Source: Flavobacteriales bacterium (GTDB lineage: Bacteria > Bacteroidota > Bacteroidia > Flavobacteriales_E > Vicingaceae). From it: a DNA stretch of 64,000 bases. The notes beneath the pieces were generated by a model. That model searched no databases, was not told the DNA's origin, and saw only the letters and a list, made by a program, of their open reading frames with translations. Positions 17,445 through 25,769 of this stretch are shown here, in pieces. Made by a program: the position numbers and the translations under genes. The number at the start of each line of letters is the position of its first letter. The stretch's first letter is position 1. The stretch covers positions 1-64,000 of the forward strand of contig JACJZD010000001.1 in NCBI GenBank assembly GCA_020635795.1, given 5' to 3'.

Positions 17445-18356
17445 ATGGTCGATATTACAACAAAAACTTCAACCCTCAGAATAGCAACTGCTCAGGCAAT
17501 TGTAAAAGTGAGCAAACAAGAAACAATAGATGCTATAGTAAATAAAACTGTTCCAAAAGGAGATGTTTTTGCTATGAGTAAAGCAGTTGGTTTGTTAGGG
17601 GTTAAAAACACACCGTTAATTTTGGCGGACTGCCATCCAATGCCAATTGAATATACGGGTATTGATTATGAAATAAATGGGTTGGAAATTAAAGTAACCA
17701 TGACTGTAAAAACCATTTATAAAACAGGGGTTGAGGTAGAAGCCATGCATGGCGCTAGTGTAGTTGCTTTAAACATGTACGACATGCTTAAGCCGATTGA
17801 TAAAGGGGTTGAAATACATCACATTAAGTTGGTGGAGAAAAAAGGTGGTAAATCAGACTTTAAAGATAAATTTAGAAAAGATTTAAAAGCTGCTGTTGTA
17901 GTGTGCTCCGATACCATTTCGGCTGGACAAAAAGAAGATAAAGCAGGAAAAGCGATAATTAAAAAGTTGGAAGAATGTGGTGTTGAAATAATAGATTATG
18001 TTATAATTCCAGATGAAGTAAATGTAATTCAAGAAAAAGCAAAAGCTTACGTGGCTTCAGGAGTTAATTTAATCATCTATACCGGTGGTACAGGGTTGTC
18101 GAACAGAGATGTTACACCAGAGGCATTAAAACCTTTAATTGAACGAGAAATACCGGGTATTGACGAAGCTATAAGAAGTTACGGACAAGACAGGACGCCA
18201 TATTCGATGTTAAGCAGAAGTGTTGCGGGTGTTATTGGTGAGAGCTTAGTGTTGGCTTTGCCGGGTTCAACCAATGGAGCAAAAGAAAGTATGGATGCCG
18301 TTTTTCCAGCAGTATTACACGTTTTTAGGATACTAAAAGGTGCTCAACATGACTGA
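17445..18356 (+). CDS. Bifunctional MoaC-MogA/MoaB fusion
   Basis: Residues about 1-140 are MoaC (cyclic pyranopterin monophosphate synthase), with LADCHPMPI, TGVEVEAMHGASVVALNMYD and KKGGKSDFK. Residues about 150-303 are a MogA/MoaB domain (molybdopterin adenylyltransferase), with VVCSDTISAG and the nucleotide loop YTGGTGLSNRDVTPEAL. The fusion joins an early and a late Moco step and is known in Bacteroidota. MoaC needs the radical-SAM enzyme MoaA, whose gene would often be close by but is not in this window. The stop overlaps the next gene's ATG by eight bases. Confidence 0.9.
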   Translation: MVDITTKTSTLRIATAQAIVKVSKQETIDAIVNKTVPKGDVFAMSKAVGLLGVKNTPLILADCHPMPIEYTGIDYEINGLEIKVTMTVKTIYKTGVEVEAMHGASVVALNMYDMLKPIDKGVEIHHIKLVEKKGGKSDFKDKFRKDLKAAVVVCSDTISAGQKEDKAGKAIIKKLEECGVEIIDYVIIPDEVNVIQEKAKAYVASGVNLIIYTGGTGLSNRDVTPEALKPLIEREIPGIDEAIRSYGQDRTPYSMLSRSVAGVIGESLVLALPGSTNGAKESMDAVFPAVLHVFRILKGAQHD

Positions 18357-19464
18357 AAAAGAATTGATACCTTATAATAGATTAATAATTATTGGGAATG
18401 GGTTTGATTTATCTCAAGGATTAAAATCTTGCTATAATGATTTTCTAATAGATTATTTTGGGAAAGCTTGTCATAATGTGTTTAGGAATAGCAATTATAA
18501 AGATGAATTTATTGAAATCACTTTGAATTATGGATTTGGTGATACAAGTTGGCCAGATAAATATAATGAATATAATAAAGTTATACAGTTCGTAAGAGAT
18601 CCCACCCTATTAGAAGGTATAATATATCATTCAGAATTATTCAAGGAGTTAATTTCAAGTAAGCCTAAGGAAAATTGGATTGATATTGAAAAATTCTATT
18701 TTAAAAAACTTAAACAAATTTACGAAGAAGGAGAGTCACAAAATTCTTATAGTAAAGTAAAAAAGCTTAATGAGTTCTTAGATAATATATCAAAGAAACT
18801 TAATGATTATTTAAATAATATTCACTCAGTTTTTGATTATAATAAAAATGAGGCTACAGAAAATTATATTGATCATTATTACAGAAAACTTGAGGATAAA
18901 GATTTAGCTTTTATATACAGAAGAAATAAAAGTGGTTATCGAAATTCTGTGCTTAATAGAGTGATGTTGTTAAATTTTAATTATACTAATGTATTAGAAA
19001 AAGCCATAATGCAAACCAAAAATAGCTCTATCAGTGAGATAGTAAATATTCATGGTGAAGTTAATTCTGAAATTAATCCAATTATTTTTGGTTATGGAGA
19101 TGATACAAGTGAAGAATATAGAAAATTAGAATTAAGAGATGAGGATGAATATTTAAGAAATATTAAATCATCAAAATACTCTAGAACAAACAATTATCAT
19201 AAGATGCTAAGTTTTCTAGATAAGCAAAATTTTGAAGTTTTTATTGTTGGTCATTCATGTGGTTTGTCAGATAAAACTTTGCTTCGAACTATTTTTGAAC
19301 ATGAAAAATGTTTAGCAATAAAAATTTTTCATCACCAAGGCTATAATGAACATTTGAATAAAGGGATAGCAATTTCAAGGCACTTTTCTGATAAAGTTAA
19401 AATGAGAGAAAAGGTACTGCCTTTCGATGAAAATGCTAAAATTATTCAAAGAGTAGTTAAATAA
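18349..19464 (+). CDS. abiH: AbiH-family phage abortive-infection protein
   Basis: I prefer ATG 18349 (371 residues) over a GTG three codons earlier; AAAAGG lies nine bases upstream. The N-terminal LIIIGNGFDLSQGLKSCYNDF is the hallmark of the AbiH family. The later LLNFNYTNVLEKA, NIHGEVNSEI and VFIVGHSCGLSDKTLLR motifs also fit. AbiH was described as a lactococcal abortive-infection factor; its biochemical activity is not established. It overlaps the end of moaC-mogA by eight bases, so it would be transcribed with the Moco operon, and it has no functional link to it. It is visibly richer in A/T and N/K/Y residues than the genes before it, suggesting acquisition. Confidence 0.85.
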   Translation: MTEKELIPYNRLIIIGNGFDLSQGLKSCYNDFLIDYFGKACHNVFRNSNYKDEFIEITLNYGFGDTSWPDKYNEYNKVIQFVRDPTLLEGIIYHSELFKELISSKPKENWIDIEKFYFKKLKQIYEEGESQNSYSKVKKLNEFLDNISKKLNDYLNNIHSVFDYNKNEATENYIDHYYRKLEDKDLAFIYRRNKSGYRNSVLNRVMLLNFNYTNVLEKAIMQTKNSSISEIVNIHGEVNSEINPIIFGYGDDTSEEYRKLELRDEDEYLRNIKSSKYSRTNNYHKMLSFLDKQNFEVFIVGHSCGLSDKTLLRTIFEHEKCLAIKIFHHQGYNEHLNKGIAISRHFSDKVKMREKVLPFDENAKIIQRVVK

Positions 19465-21870
19465 CTACTTCACAATTATCATTTTTTTGGTTGTTGAACG
19501 TTGGTTGTTAAAATCAATAAAATAGTAATAAATACCTTGTTCAAAATTTTCAGTTGAAATGGTTATTTTGTTGTTGGTATTTGCAACAGTTTTTCTGCTA
19601 ATTTCTTGTCCTAAAGTGTTGGTAATGATTAAAGTTGCAGAGCTTAAGCCAGATGGTAAAATATAGTTGATGGTTGTTTCATTTTTTGCGGGGTTTGGAA
19701 AGCTTTGACCAAGAAATGCACCATTTTCAGTAAGTGCTTCAATACCAGTTGTACCATAAACAACATTCACTTTAAAATCATCAAAATAAAAACCATCTCT
19801 AGTTACTCCACCATCAGAAACGATTTGAAAACGTATTTTAATGGTTTGACCTAAATATTGACTCAAATCAATTTCTTCTAATACCCAAGTGTTTTGAGTA
19901 CCATCATACAATGGTTTGTTAAAATCTTGGTCGGAATTTCCTAGATGTGTATAATTACCACATTGTGGAGTCCAAGTTGCACCATTATTGGTTGATACTT
20001 CTATTTGAACATAATCCCAGCCTGCTTCAATATCCCATTTAGCATAATACGACATGCTAGCAGATGTAACATTGGTTAAATTAATTGGATTAGAAAGTGT
20101 TATGGTTTTATTGATGTTGTCATTATAATTTCCTGAAGGAGAATCGGTAATTGAGCTTGACGGAGAGTAATATGTTGATGAGGTGATCCCCCAAGTTTGA
20201 GAAACTGTCCAGTTCGAAAGGTTGTTTGCATTGTCTGATAAAATAGTTTGTTGTGTTCCAAAAGTCTTGGTAATGGTGTCGTTTACAGTAAACAAACCGT
20301 TGTTAACAGTTATTACATAAGTGATTAAATCACCTGGGGTAATAGCAGGGTTTAAAACGTAGCTTATCGAATCAGTATCAGTTTGTGTTAAACTCATGCC
20401 AGTGTGGTTTTTTTGAGCACCAATGCTGATAAAATTTGTTGAAACAGGCGAAATGGTTACAGTAAAATCACCATTACCATTTAACCCCAAGCGTTGCAAA
20501 TTGTAATATAAAAAACCTGATTGATTTTGAATCATTAATGGTTGTAAGTCGGTTGCTTTGGCATAGTTGTTTGCTAAATGTGCAGCTGTTAAATTTAGAT
20601 GCATCATTCCTTGGCAAAGAGGATTGATGTCTACTTGGGTAGGCCAAAAACCTTGTGCGGGAGAACCAATTTCTGGAGTAAATGAATAAATTTTATTGTG
20701 GTTTGCCGTCTCACCATACATCCAATCATCAGAACCACCAGATGTTTCATATAGTGCCCACCCAGGTTGATTCGCAAAGTTGTTTTCGGCAACCATTACA
20801 TCAGAAATAGCTTCGAATGTTGCATTATCAGGACAAAATCTGCCTGTTTCAAAACCATAAGGATACAAAAGTAAATTACTGTAAGAATGGAAGTTAAATG
20901 CTAAAATAAAATCGTGTTGGTTTACAAACCATTTCATGGTTTGGTTTTCGGGTTCTGAAAAAGCACTTGGACCACAATGAACATCGCTAGTTGAATCTAA
21001 ACTAATACCCACAGTTCCCCAAATTGGACCGTTTGCTCCATCTGTGAAATCGTAGTTTCGGTTGTTGTCAACACCAAAAACTCCTGTACCATAATCTCTT
21101 CTGTTTTTACGCCACATGCCACCACCATTTGGGTTGGTAAATTCATTGTATAAAAATCCATCAGGATTAACGAAAGGAACAAAATACAATTCGGTATTAT
21201 CCAAAATGGCTTGAATCTTAGTATTTGTTGAATAATTTTCTAATAAATACCACATGTAAAAAATCATTTGGTGGATTGAAATAGCTTCTCTAGCATGATG
21301 AACAGCATCGTACAATACTTCCGGTTCGTTTTCTTTTGTATTTGCATTGTCGCTCATTCTAATCCAATACAAATTTCTTCCTTCGTGAGTCGTAAAAGTA
21401 TCTATTGGTGCTCTTGCAGTTATTAAATTCGGATATAAAAAAGTCATGCTATCAATTTCTTGCATAACTTCTGCATACGTTAAAAAACCTCCCATCGAGC
21501 CATGATTGTAATTTACAGGATTGGTGTAGGTTATAGGATTTCCTCCATTTGAACAGGTGCTGTTTTTAAATGTTGGAGTCTTAGTTTGTTGATTTCGGTC
21601 AATATAAAACTGTTGAACATCGTCTATAATTATTTCGACTGTTGCGCCTAAATTTTCGGCAAGGGCAATTTCTGAAGAGGAAAAATCGCTTTCGAAAAAT
21701 ACGCCCATTTTGTGTTTACCATGGTCCATAGCAATTCCACTTTGGGTTAATTTTTGAAACGTTTCAACGTTGTTGTAGTAAATTCTTGCCTTGCTGTATT
21801 TTTCTGTTTTTTGAGCCGTGATATTGCTAATAAAAGCAATTAGAAAAAGAATGGTCGTAATTTTTTTCAT
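19465..21870 (-). CDS. Secreted M14 zinc carboxypeptidase with T9SS type A sorting tail
   Basis: The 801-residue protein starts with a signal peptide (MKKITTILFLIAFISNITAQ) and a propeptide of about 95 residues. The M14 catalytic domain has the zinc motif H192-A-R-E195 in YDAVHHAREAISIH, VPFVNPDGFLYN, the NRNYDF stretch, the third ligand region FNFHSYSNLLLYPYG and a catalytic glutamate in SFTPEIGSP. A middle beta-sandwich region (YVQIEVSTNNGATW) precedes a C-terminal sorting domain (SFPNPAKNETTINY start, MIIVK end). It should be exported by Sec, cross the outer membrane through T9SS and trim peptides C-terminally. Its stop directly abuts that of abiH. Confidence 0.92.
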   Translation of the reverse strand: MKKITTILFLIAFISNITAQKTEKYSKARIYYNNVETFQKLTQSGIAMDHGKHKMGVFFESDFSSSEIALAENLGATVEIIIDDVQQFYIDRNQQTKTPTFKNSTCSNGGNPITYTNPVNYNHGSMGGFLTYAEVMQEIDSMTFLYPNLITARAPIDTFTTHEGRNLYWIRMSDNANTKENEPEVLYDAVHHAREAISIHQMIFYMWYLLENYSTNTKIQAILDNTELYFVPFVNPDGFLYNEFTNPNGGGMWRKNRRDYGTGVFGVDNNRNYDFTDGANGPIWGTVGISLDSTSDVHCGPSAFSEPENQTMKWFVNQHDFILAFNFHSYSNLLLYPYGFETGRFCPDNATFEAISDVMVAENNFANQPGWALYETSGGSDDWMYGETANHNKIYSFTPEIGSPAQGFWPTQVDINPLCQGMMHLNLTAAHLANNYAKATDLQPLMIQNQSGFLYYNLQRLGLNGNGDFTVTISPVSTNFISIGAQKNHTGMSLTQTDTDSISYVLNPAITPGDLITYVITVNNGLFTVNDTITKTFGTQQTILSDNANNLSNWTVSQTWGITSSTYYSPSSSITDSPSGNYNDNINKTITLSNPINLTNVTSASMSYYAKWDIEAGWDYVQIEVSTNNGATWTPQCGNYTHLGNSDQDFNKPLYDGTQNTWVLEEIDLSQYLGQTIKIRFQIVSDGGVTRDGFYFDDFKVNVVYGTTGIEALTENGAFLGQSFPNPAKNETTINYILPSGLSSATLIITNTLGQEISRKTVANTNNKITISTENFEQGIYYYFIDFNNQRSTTKKMIIVK

Positions 21871-21887
21871 GAGTTTAGTCGTTTATG

Positions 21888-22262
21888 TTATTCCCAAAAT
21901 ACTTGATTAATTTCAGTAATGTAATCGAGCTGGGAGAGTTTGCATAATATTTTTTTAATGTCTTTGTTGTATGAGTTGCCAATCATTATGATGTGATTTT
22001 CTTTACATTTTGTTCTCCCTTTACCATTTAAAGGTTTTATACTTGAATCGATCTCGCTTATCGTTTTTAAAGTTTCAGCATTATTTGGCACACAAAATTC
22101 ATAATCTATTGCTGTTTTAGTATCTCCGTACAAACCACGATCATCAAAATGTTTTATATTAAATGTTATTTTTTTTAGGTTGCAATTGGTAAGTTGGTTT
22201 TTTGATGAATTGCATGATAGCAAGACGAACAACGCAACAATGTATAAAAAATAAGGTTTCAT
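21888..22262 (-). CDS. Small lipoprotein of unknown function
   Basis: I do not recognise a family. The 124 residues begin MKPYFLYIVALFVLLSCNSS, a signal sequence with an LLSC lipobox, so the mature protein probably starts at Cys17 and is lipid-anchored. The remainder, about 108 residues, has KHFDDRGLYGDTKTAIDYEF and a repeated IxxI pattern near DSSIKPLNGKGRTKCKENHI, with two further cysteines that could form a disulfide. It is 17 bases upstream of the M14 carboxypeptidase on the same strand and may share its transcript. Confidence 0.6.
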   Translation of the reverse strand: MKPYFLYIVALFVLLSCNSSKNQLTNCNLKKITFNIKHFDDRGLYGDTKTAIDYEFCVPNNAETLKTISEIDSSIKPLNGKGRTKCKENHIIMIGNSYNKDIKKILCKLSQLDYITEINQVFWE

Positions 22263-22362
22263 AGTGATTTACCCAAAGTTAATGAATTAAAAGCCCAAAA
22301 GCACATTTTGAGTAAAGACATAAATAAAGTAAGATTCCAATTTTAGGAACTCACAGTTTATA

Positions 22363-22713
22363 TTATTTCTTAAATATAAAGTAAACGGCAAGAATTAAAA
22401 AAGCAAAACCAATAAGGTGGTTGGTTGTAATTTTTGAATTGAATACATAAACCGAAAATGCGGAGAAAATAACTAGCGTAATAACTTCTTGAATTACTTT
22501 TAGCTGTACCAAACTGAATGGACCAGCATTGCCTTCGAACCCAATTTTATTGGCTGGCACTTGAAAAATATATTCTACCAAAGCAAAACTCCAACTAATT
22601 AAAATTACCCACAACAAGTTCCATTTGTTAAACCATTTTAAATGCCCATACCAAGCAATGGTCATAAAAATGTTAGAGACAATAAGCATGGATATGGTTA
22701 GAAAAATTTTCAT
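22363..22713 (-). CDS. DUF486/DMT-family small membrane protein
   Basis: The 116-residue protein has four predicted membrane helices (about 3-20, 33-50, 72-90 and 97-114), with the family-typical WYGHLKW near residue 22 and ALVEYIFQVPANKIG in the middle. This is the DUF486 group, related to small drug/metabolite transporter proteins; no substrate is known. It stands between an unrelated lipoprotein gene and der and is flanked by short repeats. The ATG start is directly followed by the first helix, so alternatives are unlikely. Confidence 0.8.
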   Translation of the reverse strand: MKIFLTISMLIVSNIFMTIAWYGHLKWFNKWNLLWVILISWSFALVEYIFQVPANKIGFEGNAGPFSLVQLKVIQEVITLVIFSAFSVYVFNSKITTNHLIGFAFLILAVYFIFKK

Positions 22714-22749
22714 CTGTATATCGAGTATTTAATACAAACACACCCCTAA

Positions 22750-22765
22750 CCCCTCTCAAGAGGGG
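22750..22765. repeat. CCCCTCT-CA-AGAGGGG hairpin repeat
   Basis: Seven-base perfect arms around CA, preceded by ACCCCTAA. The same CA-centred design recurs at 24185-24202, so this is one copy of a small dispersed repeat family. It lies in the 63-base gap just downstream of der's stop. No T-tract follows on the minus strand, so it is not a standard terminator. Confidence 0.5.
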
Positions 22766-22776
22766 AAATAAATGGT

Positions 22777-24087
22777 TTATTTTTTTCTCATAAAAATTTG
22801 AATGGGAACTCCTGAATAACGGTAGTTTTCCCTGATTTTGTTTTCCAAAAATCGCTTGTAAGGATCTTTAACGTATTGCGGTAAGTTGCAATAAAAAACA
22901 AAAGTAGGAGCTAATGTTGGCAACATGCTCACAAATTTTATTTTAATGTATTTCCCTTTAATGGCTGGAGGTGGATTTCGTTGAATAATGTCGAGCATTA
23001 ATTCATTAAGTTTAGAAGTGGTTATTTTTCGAGTACGGTTTTCGTACACTTTTACCACTTCTTCCAACACCTTAATTACGCGTTGCTTTTTAGTTACCGA
23101 AGTAAAAATAATAGGAATATCGTTAAACGGAGAAAGTCTATGACGGATTGCTTCTTCGTATTCTTTTGAGGTATTGCTCTCTTTTTCTACCAAATCCCAC
23201 TTGTTTACTGCAATTACCACTCCTTTTTTATTTTTAGCAATAAGGTGTAAAATGTTTAAATCTTGAGCCATAATACCTTCGTGGGCTTCAATCATCAACA
23301 AACAGATGTCAGAATTTTCGATAGCACGAATGGAACGCATTACGGAGTAAAACTCTAAATCTTCTTCAACTTTTCCACGTTTTCTTAAACCAGCGGTGTC
23401 AATCAATTTCATATCGAAACCAAACGCTGAAAAACGAGTAGAAACCGCATCTCTGGTAGTTCCGGCAATGTTGGTTACTATGTTTCTATCATTACCCAAT
23501 AATGCATTGGTTAGTGATGATTTACCCACATTTGGACGGCCAACAATAGCTAATTTTAATAAACCATCATCGTCAATTTCTTCAGGTTTTTCTATTAAAT
23601 GTTTAACTACTTCGTCTAACAATTCACCAGTTCCGCTTCCACTAACAGAAGAAACGTTGAAAATCTCATCAGAAATTCCAAAACGATAAAAGACACTTGA
23701 TTCTGGTATTCTGTCGTAATTATCAACTTTGTTGGAAACAAGAATTACTTTTTTCTTGCTACGTCTTAACACATTGGCAACTTGTTGGTCGAGGTCGGTT
23801 AAGCCACTGGTTACATCAACTACAAAAATTAGCAAATCAGCTTCTTCAATGGCAATCATTACTTGTTTTCTAATCTCTTCCTCAAAAATATCGCCCGAAC
23901 CTTTTACATAACCACCAGTATCGATTAAAGTAAATTCTTTTCCTGCCCAATCTACTTTTCCGTAATGTCTATCACGGGTTACACCACTTGCTTCGTCAAC
24001 AATAGCTTGTCTGCTTTCGGTTAGTCTGTTAAAAAGTGTAGATTTTCCAACATTCGGACGACCTACTATTGCTACTATGTTGCTCAT
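22777..24087 (-). CDS. der: Ribosome-assembly GTPase Der
   Basis: Der (EngA) is the only bacterial GTPase with two consecutive G domains and helps assemble the 50S subunit. Here VGRPNVGKSTLFNRLT at about residues 7-22 and VGRPNVGKSSLTNALL at about 182-197 are the two P-loops. DTGGYVKGSG and DTAGLRKRGK are the switch II regions, and VSNKVDNYD and AVNKWDLVE are the base-specificity motifs. A C-terminal KH-like domain ends in PIQIFMRKK. The 436-residue length is standard. It lies 162 bases downstream of era on the same strand. Confidence 0.97.
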   Translation of the reverse strand: MSNIVAIVGRPNVGKSTLFNRLTESRQAIVDEASGVTRDRHYGKVDWAGKEFTLIDTGGYVKGSGDIFEEEIRKQVMIAIEEADLLIFVVDVTSGLTDLDQQVANVLRRSKKKVILVSNKVDNYDRIPESSVFYRFGISDEIFNVSSVSGSGTGELLDEVVKHLIEKPEEIDDDGLLKLAIVGRPNVGKSSLTNALLGNDRNIVTNIAGTTRDAVSTRFSAFGFDMKLIDTAGLRKRGKVEEDLEFYSVMRSIRAIENSDICLLMIEAHEGIMAQDLNILHLIAKNKKGVVIAVNKWDLVEKESNTSKEYEEAIRHRLSPFNDIPIIFTSVTKKQRVIKVLEEVVKVYENRTRKITTSKLNELMLDIIQRNPPPAIKGKYIKIKFVSMLPTLAPTFVFYCNLPQYVKDPYKRFLENKIRENYRYSGVPIQIFMRKK

Positions 24088-24184
24088 TTTTGTTTTATAA
24101 ATGATGATTATTTAAGGCTACGAAATTACGAATTAACATTTAGGGATTTGAATTTTGAGTTTCTCAATTAATCACCCACCTTAC

Positions 24185-24252
24185 TCCTCCCTCAAGGGAG
24201 GAATCCATCGCACAATGCTAACTTCCGTCTTCCAACTTCTGACTTCCAACTA
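24185..24252. repeat. Hairpin repeat followed by CTTCC-type degenerate tandem
   Basis: TCCTCCCT-CA-AGGGAGGA (24185-24202) has the same CA-centred layout as the repeat at 22750. It is followed by a degenerate tandem of ACTTCCG/TCTTCCA units (24222-24252) that runs up to the end of era. Both kinds of sequence look like intergenic repeats rather than signals, and they occupy most of the der-era gap. Confidence 0.4.
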
Positions 24253-25128
24253 CTGATTATACCCAAATCGTTTTAATTGGTTGTCGTTGTCTCTCCAATC
24301 TTTACTTACTTTAACGTAAAGTTCTAAAAACACTTTGTTTTGTACAAAAGTTTCAATGTCTTTACGGGCTTCAGTACCAATTTTCTTCAATTCTTTTCCT
24401 TGGTGACCAATAATAATACCTTTTTGAGAATCACGTGCCACAATAATTATTGCTCTAATTTTTACAATATGAGGAAACTCCTTGTATTCTTCCACTTCAA
24501 CCTCACAAGAGTATGGGATTTCCTTTTGGTAATTCATCAATATTTTCTCGCGTATAATTTCCGACACGAAAAACTTCTCTGGTTTATCCGTCAACGCATC
24601 TTTATCGTAATACGGTTCGCCTTCAGGCAGAAGTTCTTTTATGCGTTCAAAAATATTGTCGATATTAAATCCGTGCAGAGCAGATAGTGGATAGATTTGA
24701 GCTTTTGGCAATTCTTTTTTCCAGAACGCTACTTTTTCCTCTAAAAATTGTTGGTCAACTTCGTCTATTTTATTGATGAGTAAAAGGATTGGTGTGTCGG
24801 TTTTCTTTAAGCTGTTTAAGATATCAGCATCACGAAACCTGTTTTCTTTTACCTCTACCATAAACAGAATAACATCAGCATCTGATAAAGCCGATTTTAC
24901 AAAAGTCATCATGCTTTGGTGCATTTTGTAGGCAGGTTCTAAAACACCTGGAGTATCGGAAAACACAATTTGATGATTTTCGTCGTTAACAATACCTAAA
25001 ATACGGTGTCGAGTAGTTTGTGCTTTAGAGGTGATAATGGATAAACGTTCGCCCACCAAAGCGTTCATAAGCGTTGATTTTCCTACGTTTGGGTTGCCAA
25101 TAATGTTTACAAAGCCTGATTTATGCAT
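24250..25128 (-). CDS. era: Ribosome-assembly GTPase Era
   Basis: Era binds the 3' end of 16S rRNA and assists 30S maturation. The 292-residue protein has the G1 motif GNPNVGKSTLMNALVG, FSDTPGVLEP as G3, LLINKIDEVD as G4, and a C-terminal KH domain with the RNA-binding loop IIIGHQGKELKKIG. Length and domain order are standard. Its start diverges from the tRNA-fMet transcription unit, and der follows on the same strand. Confidence 0.97.
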   Translation of the reverse strand: MHKSGFVNIIGNPNVGKSTLMNALVGERLSIITSKAQTTRHRILGIVNDENHQIVFSDTPGVLEPAYKMHQSMMTFVKSALSDADVILFMVEVKENRFRDADILNSLKKTDTPILLLINKIDEVDQQFLEEKVAFWKKELPKAQIYPLSALHGFNIDNIFERIKELLPEGEPYYDKDALTDKPEKFFVSEIIREKILMNYQKEIPYSCEVEVEEYKEFPHIVKIRAIIIVARDSQKGIIIGHQGKELKKIGTEARKDIETFVQNKVFLELYVKVSKDWRDNDNQLKRFGYNQ

Positions 25129-25143
25129 TATTTATAGATAAAA

Positions 25144-25175
25144 TTTGAATACAAAGAAACTAAATATTATATTTG
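25144..25175 (+). promoter_or_regulatory. Bacteroidota-type promoter of the initiator tRNA unit
   Basis: TTTG (25144-25147) and TATATTTG (25168-25175, a full match to TAnnTTTG) are 20 bases apart, the classic -33/-7 layout of Bacteroidota sigma-ABfr promoters. Transcription should start near 25180 and run through the broken tRNA copy into the intact tRNA. It is the best promoter in the window. Confidence 0.65.
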
Positions 25176-25224
25176 CAGCCCGATAAACAGAAAGATAGTT
25201 CTTAAAATATATCGCGGGGTGGAG

Positions 25225-25240
25225 TCCGTCAGCTGACGGA
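25225..25240. repeat. 16-bp perfect palindrome, copy 1
   Basis: TCCGTCAGCTGACGGA, followed by GAA, sits exactly where the D-loop of the tRNA copy should be. It differs from copy 2 only at the two central bases and at one base of the trailing trinucleotide. Confidence 0.8.
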
Positions 25241-25259
25241 GAAGCTCGTTGGGCTCATA

Positions 25260-25275
25260 TCCGTCAATTGACGGA
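25260..25275. repeat. 16-bp perfect palindrome, copy 2
   Basis: TCCGTCAATTGACGGA, followed by CAA, replaces the 3' anticodon-stem and variable region of the tRNA copy. It looks like the same mobile or repeat element as copy 1, and its GC-rich arms stand out in AT-rich surroundings. Confidence 0.8.
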
Positions 25276-25329
25276 CAACGGTTCGAGTTGAAAGAAATGA
25301 TAAGGATTACGATAGTCCTCTAAATATAT

Positions 25330-25402
<73 letters not shown>

Positions 25403-25408
25403 CTTGAG

Positions 25409-25439
25409 AAAAGCTTCGAAGAAATTCGAGGCTTTTTTA
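25409..25439 (+). terminator. Intrinsic terminator of the tRNA unit
   Basis: A 12-bp stem (AAAAGCTTCGAA with TTCGAGGCTTTT, one G-T pair) closes on a GAAA tetraloop and runs straight into a T-tract. It begins six bases after the tRNA. Confidence 0.8.
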
Positions 25440-25450
25440 TTTTAAAAAAA

Positions 25451-25711
25451 ATGTATAAAGTATATATATTATACTCAAGGAATTTCAATAAAATCTATAT
25501 TGGATATACGTCTAATTTAGAAGGTAGATTTATTTCTCACAATGAAAAAGCAACAAAAGGTTATACAATAAAATATAGACCATGGGTAATTGCTTTTTTT
25601 GAAGAATTCGAGAGTAAATCAGAAGCTATTAAACGTGAGAAAGAATTAAAATCAAGTAGAGGAAGAGCTTTTGTTTGGGAAAAGATTAATGAATTAGGAC
25701 TCATTCACTAA
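25451..25711 (+). CDS. Small GIY-YIG nuclease-domain protein
   Basis: The 86 residues are a complete minimal GIY-YIG (URI) domain: MYKVYILYS at the GIY position, KIYIGYTSNLEGRFISHN for YIG and the catalytic arginine, then the conserved glutamate region and KREKELKSSRGRAFVWEKI. Members of this small family are predicted endonucleases of unknown target, related to UvrC and homing-nuclease domains. It starts 12 bases after the tRNA terminator and has no recognisable ribosome-binding site. Proximity to a damaged tRNA duplicate is intriguing but does not prove a link. Confidence 0.85.
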   Translation: MYKVYILYSRNFNKIYIGYTSNLEGRFISHNEKATKGYTIKYRPWVIAFFEEFESKSEAIKREKELKSSRGRAFVWEKINELGLIH

Positions 25712-25769
25712 TCGTCGGACTTATGTAATGGTACAGCTGCATTGAGTTTCTTAGCATTGCAGGAGTTTT

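Larger units (their letters stand above)
25213..25288 (+). pseudogene. Broken initiator-tRNA copy interrupted by two palindromic elements
   Basis: This is a partial duplicate of the tRNA 117 bases downstream. CGCGGGGTGGAG, GCTCGTTGGGCTCATA and CGGTTCGAGT are identical to that tRNA. The D-loop segment (CAGTTGGTA) and the anticodon-stem/variable segment (ACCCAAAGGTCAT) are each replaced by a 19-base element, TCCGTCA-RY-TGACGGA-S-AA. The 3' acceptor strand is missing. The 20 bases upstream are also duplicated, with three mismatches. It cannot fold as a tRNA but is probably transcribed. Confidence 0.75.

Noticed and set aside
18349..19464. Possible prophage or larger defence island around abiH
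   Set aside because: Only one defence gene is present; neighbours on both sides are metabolic or secreted-protein genes, with no integrase, structural phage genes or attachment repeats.
22750..22765. Terminator for der
   Set aside because: The hairpin is good but is not followed by a T-run on the minus strand, and the same design recurs elsewhere as a repeat.
25213..25288. A second functional tRNA
   Set aside because: It lacks the D-loop, the 3' anticodon strand and the 3' acceptor strand, so no cloverleaf can form.
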